DNA from: an uncultured Treponema sp.
GTDB taxonomy: Bacteria > Spirochaetota > Spirochaetia > Treponematales > Treponemataceae
Assembly (NCBI GenBank): GCA_937885235.1
Contig: CAKZZK010000274.1
Location: 1-5,154 of the forward strand
Length of the DNA stretch: 5,154 nucleotides
Direction: 5' to 3'
Made by a program: the position numbers and the translations under genes. How positions within the stretch are numbered: the first letter of the stretch is position 1; each line of letters begins with the position of its first letter. Below, piece by piece: positions 1-4,582 of this stretch. Under the pieces are notes generated by a model that was not told where the DNA came from, did not search any database, and was given only the letters and a program-made list of their open reading frames with translations.

Positions 1-234
1 CACCTCCTGCCACTCAAATTGCGCGGGGAGAGACGCCCGTACAGCGCTTGCAGCATTGGGCACAGCGCCAGCCGCATCGCTGAATGCGTTAGTCTGGCAG
101 GAAATGCAGAGGGGCGCCGCAACAGAAAGCAATATGAATGCCGGCAAAAAAAAGAACCTTCGGAGCAGTCCAAAGGTTCTCTTTGCATCAGCACCTTGCC
201 TTGCGGCTCTATCAATATGCTGATTTTGACTCAT
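1..234 (-). CDS. Partial gene: N-terminus of a putative lipoprotein (runs off left edge)
   Basis: This reading frame starts at ATG 234-232 and stays open for 78 codons to the left edge. I read it by hand. Residues 1-26 are polar and basic, including K18, R19, R25 and R26. Residues 27-42 are hydrophobic (FFFLPAFILLSVAAPL). They lead to a lipobox-like LCISC with the candidate lipidated cysteine at 46. A linker rich in Ala, Ser and Asn follows, and the last residues are FEWQEV. This order fits a bacterial lipoprotein signal peptide; spirochaete lipoboxes are known to be loose. The start lies inside rpsU and overlaps its last 23 bases. A weak GGTG stands 9 bases upstream of the ATG. The only other in-frame candidate, TTG 147-145, would lose the basic region and has no ribosome-binding site. 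The function is not recognisable from this fragment. A chance open frame is possible but less likely given the ordered signal-peptide pattern. Confidence 0.6.
   Translation of the reverse strand, partial: MSQNQHIDRAARQGADAKRTFGLLRRFFFLPAFILLSVAAPLCISCQTNAFSDAAGAVPNAASAVRASLPAQFEWQEV
146..180 (-). terminator. Intrinsic terminator downstream of rpsU
   Basis: Arms 153-160 and 173-180 pair perfectly over 8 bp (AGAACCTT with AAGGTTCT). After one mismatch, GGA/TCC adds 3 bp around a GCAG tetraloop. Read on the minus strand, the stem is followed by eight T's (153-146, partly shared with the stem base). It begins about 30 bases after the rpsU stop, the usual place for a rho-independent terminator. 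On the plus strand only CTTT follows the stem, so it should work mainly leftwards. It lies inside the signal-peptide codons of the putative lipoprotein frame, so it may act as an attenuator rather than a complete stop. Confidence 0.85.
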
Positions 235-433
235 GTGGCTTTCCACCGCTGTGGTTTTTCTTGAGCAGTTTGCGCTGAATGGCCTTGTTTTTGCGGGTCA
301 AGATTGTAGAGGGCTTCTCATAATACTCGCGCTTTTTGTACTCGCGGATAATGCCTTCCTTTTCCACCATTCTCTTAAAGCGTTTGATGGCCTTTTCAAG
401 GTTCTCATTCTCTTCAACATAAATGCTTGCCAT
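212..433 (-). CDS. rpsU: 30S ribosomal protein S21
   Basis: This 73-residue basic protein belongs to the small-subunit protein S21 (bS21) family, which sits near the 3' end of 16S rRNA on the 30S platform and helps initiation. The family signature is clear: an acidic N-terminal strand (IYVEENENLEKA), then KRFKRMVEKEGIIREYKKREYYEKPS, then a Lys/Arg-rich tail. Length is typical. The ATG at 433 fits the family N-terminus. An AAGGATGGTG stretch at 450-441 supplies a moderate ribosome-binding site, with GGTG 7 bases before the start. The gene diverges from ilvC and has its own putative promoter at 479-507. An intrinsic terminator follows, and a lipoprotein-like frame starts within its last codons. 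The core resembles spirochaete S21 proteins as I remember them, which is the best taxonomic clue here. Confidence 0.95.
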   Translation of the reverse strand: MASIYVEENENLEKAIKRFKRMVEKEGIIREYKKREYYEKPSTILTRKNKAIQRKLLKKNHSGGKPHESKSAY

Positions 434-478
434 TTGTTTTCACCATCCTTACCAACGGAAGTACCGAAGGGATAATGT

Positions 479-507
479 AGTATGAACAAATTCTCATTTT
501 ATGTCAA
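479..507 (-). promoter_or_regulatory. Putative sigma70-type promoter of rpsU
   Basis: On the minus strand a perfect TTGACA (507-502) is followed, after exactly 17 bases, by CATACT (484-479), which matches TATAAT at four of six positions. Transcription would start near 472 and give a leader of roughly 38 bases before the rpsU ATG. The -35 box is one arm of the dyad at 502-518. Assigned by eye. Confidence 0.5.
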
Positions 508-518
508 TAGCATTGACA
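502..518. promoter_or_regulatory. Perfect inverted repeat between rpsU and ilvC (possible operator)
   Basis: TGTCAAT (502-508) and ATTGACA (512-518) are perfect inverted copies separated by AGC. Each arm contains TTGACA, one on each strand. The minus-strand copy works as a -35 box for rpsU. The plus-strand copy has no good -10 at normal spacing: the nearest, TATACT at 549, is 30 bases away. The dyad may therefore be a regulator site for the divergent promoters, or simply a back-to-back -35 arrangement. Confidence 0.45.
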
Positions 519-524
519 AGCTTA

Positions 525-554
525 CTTTACGTAAAGGGAGAAAGAGTATATACT
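525..554 (+). promoter_or_regulatory. Putative ilvC promoter with a 12-bp palindrome over its -35
   Basis: TTTACG (526-531, four of six matches to TTGACA), a 17-base gap and TATACT (549-554, five of six matches to TATAAT) form a plausible promoter. Transcription would start about 561, leaving a leader of about 30 bases. That is too short for a T-box or a peptide attenuator, so regulation, if any, is probably at initiation. CTTTACGTAAAG (525-536) is a perfect palindrome covering the -35, so a bound protein would block the polymerase. Assigned by eye. Confidence 0.45.
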
Positions 555-590
555 ACTCGCATCAACAGGCATTTATTTTAGGAGTATAAA

Positions 591-2075
591 ATGGGTCAGA
601 ATTATTTTAATTCTATTCCGTGGCGCGTGGCGCGCCAGGAGCTTGGTCACTGCCGCCAGATGGCGCGTGAGGAATTCAAGGACGGCACAAAAGCCTTGCA
701 GGGAAAGAAAATCGTCATCATCGGCTGCGGCGCACAAGGACTGAATCAGGGGCTGAACCTGCGCGATTCCGGTATGGACGTTTCTTACTGCCTGCGCAAG
801 GAAGCCATCGAGCAGAAGCGCCAGTCATGGAAGAATGCAACTGAAAACGGCTTTAAAGTGGGCACCTATGAAGAACTGCTTCCCACAGCCGACGTTGTGG
901 GCAACCTGACTCCCGACAAGCAGCACCACGAGGTGGTGGCAAACCTCATGAAGTACATGAAGAAAGGCTCCGCGCTCTGGTACAGCCACGGCTTCAACAT
1001 GATTGAAGAGGGCGAGCAGATCCGCAAAGACATCACCGTGTTCCTCATGGCACCGAAAGGTCCTGGCACGGAAGTGCGCAACGAGTACCTGAGGGGCTTT
1101 GGCGTTCCTGAGCTGATTGCCGTGCACCCTGAAAATGACCCCGAAGGTCGCGGGATGGCGCTTGCAAAGGCACTCGCCTGCGCAGAACGCGGCGAAACAG
1201 CGGGCGTGCTGGAGTCTTCCTTCATTGCCGAAGTGAAGAGCGACCTCATGGGCGAGCAGACCATCCTCTGCGGCCTCCTGCAGGCCGGTACAATCCTCAG
1301 CTATGACAAGATGGTAGAAAATGGCATTGCTCCCGGCTATGCGGTCAAGCTGCTCATGCACGGCTGGAACGTCATCTCCGAGGCACTCAAATGGGGCGGC
1401 ATTACGAATATGATGGACCGCCTGAGCAACCCCGCAAAGCTCCGCGCGAACGAGCTGAGCAAAACATTGAAGGAAATCATGACCCCGCTCTTCCAGAAGC
1501 ACATGGACGACATCATCTCCGGCGAATTCAGCAAGACCATGATGGAAGACTGGGCAAACAACGACAAGAACCTGCACGAATGGCGCGAAAGCTATGCAAA
1601 GATTCCGTTTGAAACAGAGGAAGAGAGCAAGGAAAACATCGACGAACAGGAATACTTTGACAAGGGCATCCTGCTTGTGGCATTCGTCAAGGCAGGCTGC
1701 GAACTGGCGTTCGAGACCATGGTAAGCGCAGGCATCAAGCCGGAAAGCGCCTACTACGAGAGCCTGCATGAAGTGCCGCTCATCGCAAACCTCATCGACC
1801 GCCGCCGCCTCTACGAGATGAACAAGGTCATTTCCGACACCGCCGAATACGGCTGCTACCTCTTTGCCCGCGCCTGTGTGCCGCTGCTCAAGAAGGACTT
1901 CATGAACACCGTCACAACGCAGGATATAGGCAAGGGGCTTGACGTAAAGACAAACTCCGTCGCAAATACCGTGCTCGTAAAGGTGAACGAAGAGATCCGC
2001 AGGCATCCGATTGAACACGTGGGCAGAAAGCTCCGCGCATACATGACGAGCATGAAACCCATCGAGACAAAATAA
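591..2075 (+). CDS. ilvC: Ketol-acid reductoisomerase (NADP+), class II
   Basis: IlvC performs the second step of valine and isoleucine synthesis in the cytoplasm: Mg2+-dependent alkyl migration of 2-acetolactate or 2-aceto-2-hydroxybutyrate, then NADPH reduction to the dihydroxy acid. At 494 residues it matches the long enterobacterial form (E. coli about 491) and aligns by eye along its length. The Rossmann motif GCGAQG is at 45-50. R69, R77, S79 and Q111 sit at positions tied to NADPH preference in E. coli. Catalytic and metal residues are H133, K156, D218, E222, E390 and E394, with substrate-contacting S415. The E. coli CPG after the active-site lysine is GPG here. AGGAG at 580-584, six bases before the ATG, fixes the start. 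No ilvB, ilvN, ilvD or leu gene lies within the window, so it appears to be a stand-alone unit with its own terminator. Confidence 0.98.
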   Translation: MGQNYFNSIPWRVARQELGHCRQMAREEFKDGTKALQGKKIVIIGCGAQGLNQGLNLRDSGMDVSYCLRKEAIEQKRQSWKNATENGFKVGTYEELLPTADVVGNLTPDKQHHEVVANLMKYMKKGSALWYSHGFNMIEEGEQIRKDITVFLMAPKGPGTEVRNEYLRGFGVPELIAVHPENDPEGRGMALAKALACAERGETAGVLESSFIAEVKSDLMGEQTILCGLLQAGTILSYDKMVENGIAPGYAVKLLMHGWNVISEALKWGGITNMMDRLSNPAKLRANELSKTLKEIMTPLFQKHMDDIISGEFSKTMMEDWANNDKNLHEWRESYAKIPFETEEESKENIDEQEYFDKGILLVAFVKAGCELAFETMVSAGIKPESAYYESLHEVPLIANLIDRRRLYEMNKVISDTAEYGCYLFARACVPLLKKDFMNTVTTQDIGKGLDVKTNSVANTVLVKVNEEIRRHPIEHVGRKLRAYMTSMKPIETK

Positions 2076-2103
2076 GTTTCAAGGCATCTTGTAAAATCCT
2101 TTT

Positions 2104-2148
2104 CCCGCGGCGGCGGACAAATCTGCCACCGCGGGATAACTTTCTTCT
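2104..2148 (+). terminator. Intrinsic terminator downstream of ilvC
   Basis: Arms 2104-2117 and 2122-2135 form a 14-position stem with one C-A mismatch and one G-T wobble, closed by a CAAA loop. It starts CCCGCGG and ends CCGCGGG. The tail (2136-2148) is ATAACTTTCTTCT, pyrimidine-rich but an interrupted T-tract, so release may be less sharp than at the rpsU terminator. It lies 28 bases after the ilvC stop and insulates the MATE gene. Confidence 0.8.
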
Positions 2149-2170
2149 ATAATAATAGATATATTATATC
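2148..2170 (+). promoter_or_regulatory. Putative MATE-gene -10 region and dyad abutting the start codon
   Basis: TATAAT at 2148-2153 matches the -10 consensus, but no -35 is seen, because the expected position falls in the ilvC terminator stem. A perfect dyad, GATATA-T-TATATC (2158-2170), ends one base before the MATE ATG at 2172. It holds a second -10-like TATATT (2160-2165) that would place transcription start at about the ATG. The dyad could be a repressor site for the pump or just A+T-rich promoter sequence. Confidence 0.4.
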
Positions 2171-2171
2171 A

Positions 2172-3554
2172 ATGAATTCTATCATTTTTAAGGATTCCAG
2201 CGCCAAACGGGCAAAGCAGTACGAACATGTTTCCATCACCGAGGGGAGCATCTGGCGGGCACTGCTTTCTTTTTTCTTTCCCATCCTGCTTGGCACCTTT
2301 TTTCAGCAGCTCTACAACACCATTGACGCGGTGGTAGTAGGCAAATTCGTCGGCAAGGAAGCGCTTGCGGCGGTAGGAGGCGGAGCTGCCATCTTTGTAA
2401 ACCTCATCGTGGGCTTTTTCGTGGGGCTGACGAGCGGCGCGGGCGTACTCATCTCGCAGTTCTACGGCGCAAAGCACACGAGGGACATCTCCCGTTCGGT
2501 GCATACAGCGCTCTCGCTCTGCATCATAGGCGGCCTTGTGATGATGGCGCTCGGTTTAGCGTTCAGCGCGCCCATACTCCATGCCACCAGGACTCCGGCA
2601 GACACATTCGCCCACTCTTTGCTCTACCTGCGCATTTACTTTTTCGGCATAGTGCCCATGTTCATCTATAATATGGGGAGCAGCGTCCTGCGAGCCATAG
2701 GAAACTCGCGCACACCACTTGTCATCCTCATAATCGGCTGCATCTCAAACATCGTGCTGGATATGCTGCTCGTCATTGCATTCAGACTTGGGGTGGCAGG
2801 GGTAGCGATTGCCACAGTCATCTGCCAGATAGAAAGCGCTATCATCACGCTTGCGGTGCTGGCAAAGTCAAAAGACTCCTACCGCTTTGAATGGCGTAAG
2901 CTTGGCTTTACTCCGCACATTCTGGGGCAGATTCTCCGTCTGGGCTTTCCGGCGGGCATACAGTCCTGCCTCTACACGGTGAGTAACCTCATCATCCAGA
3001 CCTGCATAAACTCCTTTGGTACGAACGATGTTGCCGCATGGGCTGCATACGGCAAGATGGATGCGGTATTCTGGATGCTCATGAGTGCTCTCGGCATTTC
3101 CATTACTACCTTCGCGGGACAAAACTACGGGGCACACAAATACGAGCGAGTCAAACAGGGAATGTGGGAAAGCCTTGCCATTGCCATGCTGCTCACCGCC
3201 ATATTCAGCGTTCTGTTCCTCGTATTCGGCAGACCTATATTCTACCTCTTTACGAGCGATGCCGCCGTCGTGGACGAGGGAATGAAGATGCTTCTCTTCC
3301 TGCTGCCATTCTGGGTTACGTATATTTCCATAGAAATCCTCAGCGGCACCATACGCGGCGCAGGGGTAAGCTTTGTGCCCATGGTCATCACGATTTTCGG
3401 CGTATGCCTGCTGCGGCTTATCTGGCTCTTCACCGCCGTTCCCCGCCACAACAGCATTTACACTGTCATGGCAAGCTACCCCATTACCTGGACGGTTACA
3501 TCTATTGCGTTCTGGACTTACTACCTGAGCGGCAAGTGGCTGCAGAAGAATTAA
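2172..3554 (+). CDS. MATE-family multidrug/cation antiporter
   Basis: This is a 460-residue polytopic membrane protein of the MATE family, which exports cationic drugs, toxins or metabolites in exchange for Na+ or H+. Length and the run of about twelve hydrophobic segments fit. The first helix carries the typical FFFPILLGTFFQQLYNTID followed by AVVVGKFVG, with P37 and D52 at conserved places. The second six-helix half opens near residue 255 with LRLGFPAGIQ, mirroring the first, as expected of the duplicated fold. It resembles the large group of uncharacterised MATE proteins of anaerobes; the substrate cannot be told. No Shine-Dalgarno precedes the ATG at 2172, yet no other in-frame ATG, GTG or TTG lies between it and the first helix, so the start stands. 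Its last 53 bases overlap the convergent hydrolase gene. No terminator is seen after the stop. Confidence 0.93.
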   Translation: MNSIIFKDSSAKRAKQYEHVSITEGSIWRALLSFFFPILLGTFFQQLYNTIDAVVVGKFVGKEALAAVGGGAAIFVNLIVGFFVGLTSGAGVLISQFYGAKHTRDISRSVHTALSLCIIGGLVMMALGLAFSAPILHATRTPADTFAHSLLYLRIYFFGIVPMFIYNMGSSVLRAIGNSRTPLVILIIGCISNIVLDMLLVIAFRLGVAGVAIATVICQIESAIITLAVLAKSKDSYRFEWRKLGFTPHILGQILRLGFPAGIQSCLYTVSNLIIQTCINSFGTNDVAAWAAYGKMDAVFWMLMSALGISITTFAGQNYGAHKYERVKQGMWESLAIAMLLTAIFSVLFLVFGRPIFYLFTSDAAVVDEGMKMLLFLLPFWVTYISIEILSGTIRGAGVSFVPMVITIFGVCLLRLIWLFTAVPRHNSIYTVMASYPITWTVTSIAFWTYYLSGKWLQKN

Positions 3555-4431
3555 GGCTGGCAAAGAAGGCGCATTCCTCATCGTTGCACAGGGCGGCATA
3601 CGGCTGCCGGAGGTCGCAGTGGAACACGTGCCCCAGAGAGTGCTCCTCGTCCACATAATAGCGATAGACGAAGGGCACATCTTTTTCGCAAAGCTTTGCG
3701 GCAAGCAGCTGAGCCTGTGCTTTGAGGAAGTCACGGCAGGCGGTCATCAAAAAGACAGGTGGAAAGGCAGAAGTGATATGCTTTGTCAGGGTGATAAGGG
3801 ATTTTTCCTCTTCCGAGCCGCCGCAGGGCAGATAGTCCGCCATAAGAGTGCGCGTCATAACATCAGCCTCAGCCCCGTTGAACACGTCATAGCAACCGCA
3901 GTTGAGGGCGACAGCTTTGAGCTTTAACCCTTCAGGAGGAGCAAAGGAGTAATTTTTGGCATAGGCGCTGTTCGTGCAGATGGAAGCATACAGACCAAGG
4001 TTGTGCGCACCCGCGCTGTCTCCCACGGCAAAGAGATTGTCAGTATCGAGCCAGTACTCATCGGCATGGGCACGCACCCAGGTCATGACAAGGTTCGTGT
4101 CCTCAATGGCGGCAGGAAACTTGTGTTCGGGAGCAAGCCGGTAGGTAAAATTCACCACCGCAAAGCCGCGCAGGGCAAGGTCCATACAGTAGTACTGGTA
4201 GCGCTCCTTGTCGCCGTAGACCCAGCCGCCACCATGCACGCTCACAATGACGGGCAGGCGTTTCCCCTCCGTGCCCTTGGGTCGGTACAGGTCCAACAGC
4301 TGCCACGTCTTGTCTGAGCCATAGCAGATATCATCAAAACGCACGATGCCTTCCGGCGTACTGAGCCCGGCATCGCGCTTGTCATCGCTTTCTTTGAAGC
4401 TTCTTCGGATTTCGTCACTGAATGCAGACAT
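3502..4431 (-). CDS. Alpha/beta hydrolase, hormone-sensitive-lipase-type esterase
   Basis: This 309-residue alpha/beta-hydrolase is probably a cytoplasmic carboxylesterase; no signal peptide is visible. The family marks are in order: oxyanion-hole HGGG (66-69) in VSVHGGGWVYGDKE, YRLAPEHKFPAAIED (97-111), nucleophile elbow GDSAG with Ser139, acid Asp234 in TACRDFL, and catalytic His268 in LGHVFH. The triad is complete, so it should be active; the ester or amide substrate is unknown. Related proteins include acetyl esterases and carbohydrate or xenobiotic esterases. The ATG at 4431 has no Shine-Dalgarno, but a promoter-like pair just upstream would put transcription start on it. The last 17 residues (293-309), Ser/Arg-rich and outside the fold, come from the stretch overlapping the MATE gene and look like a read-on tail. 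It is convergent with the MATE gene, so co-regulation is unlikely. Confidence 0.92.
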   Translation of the reverse strand: MSAFSDEIRRSFKESDDKRDAGLSTPEGIVRFDDICYGSDKTWQLLDLYRPKGTEGKRLPVIVSVHGGGWVYGDKERYQYYCMDLALRGFAVVNFTYRLAPEHKFPAAIEDTNLVMTWVRAHADEYWLDTDNLFAVGDSAGAHNLGLYASICTNSAYAKNYSFAPPEGLKLKAVALNCGCYDVFNGAEADVMTRTLMADYLPCGGSEEEKSLITLTKHITSAFPPVFLMTACRDFLKAQAQLLAAKLCEKDVPFVYRYYVDEEHSLGHVFHCDLRQPYAALCNDEECAFFASLNSSAATCRSGSKSRTQ

Positions 4432-4437
4432 ATATCA

Positions 4438-4465
4438 ACTATAGCACATCTGGGGGGAATTGCAA
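4438..4465 (-). promoter_or_regulatory. Putative promoter of the hydrolase gene, +1 at the start codon
   Basis: On the minus strand TTGCAA (4465-4460, four of six -35 matches), a 16-base gap and TATAGT (4443-4438, five of six -10 matches) end six bases before the hydrolase ATG at 4431. The usual -10 to +1 distance places the first transcribed base at or next to the ATG. With no Shine-Dalgarno present, this suggests a leaderless message. Assigned by eye. Confidence 0.4.
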
Positions 4466-4478
4466 GCCGTACAATTCC
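4456..4478. repeat. Inverted repeat over the hydrolase -35 region
   Basis: GGAATTG (4456-4462) and CAATTCC (4472-4478) are perfect 7-base inverted copies around a 9-base centre. They overlap the proposed -35 of the hydrolase gene. Minus-strand reading gives no T-run after the stem (CCCC follows), so it is a poor intrinsic terminator for the upstream jetD-like gene and a better candidate for a regulator-binding site. Confidence 0.45.
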
Positions 4479-4548
4479 GGCATACATTTCGTCATTTCCC
4501 TAACAACACACCGCGCAAATCAGAAAGCGTCACAAACATATCACATAT

Positions 4549-4571
4549 TCATCTTTTCATATTTATCTCCT
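4549..4571 (-). other. Orphan ribosome-binding site with a three-codon frame
   Basis: Just after the jetD-like gene, AGGAG (4571-4567) is followed six bases later by ATG 4560, the same spacing as at ilvC, but the frame reads Met-Lys-Arg and stops (TGA 4551-4549). In the same frame a 15-codon frame follows at 4539-4492 (MFVTLSDLRGVLLGK). This could be the scar of a decayed gene, a tiny regulatory frame or chance. The rest of the spacer (4479-4548) shows nothing else I can support. Confidence 0.25.
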
Positions 4572-4582
4572 CATGGAATGTA

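Noticed and set aside
19..264. Plus-strand frame of 81 codons at the left end
   Set aside because: It runs across the rpsU terminator and the 3' end of rpsU, has a low-complexity product with no family features, and opposes the signal-peptide frame that reads better on the minus strand.
298..489. Minus-strand frame overlapping rpsU in another phase
   Set aside because: It covers the rpsU promoter and the start of the certain S21 gene, and its product resembles no known family.
621..637. GC-rich repeated TGGCGCG with an 8-bp palindrome GGCGCGCC near the ilvC start
   Set aside because: It is inside the coding sequence and is explained by the codons for WRVAR; no sign of a regulatory role.
825..2018. 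Long minus-strand open frame (397 codons) opposite ilvC
   Set aside because: It lies wholly within the certain ilvC gene, its product is rich in His, Cys and Val with no recognisable domain, and it is the expected antisense shadow of a codon-biased gene.
3594..3609. Short hairpin CGGCA...TGCCG between the MATE stop and the hydrolase interior
   Set aside because: It has only five base pairs with no T-run on either strand and lies in hydrolase codons, so it does not qualify as a terminator.
2868..3734. Minus-strand frame of 288 codons opposite the MATE gene and overlapping the hydrolase
   Set aside because: It overlaps two strongly supported genes in other phases and its translation shows no domain.
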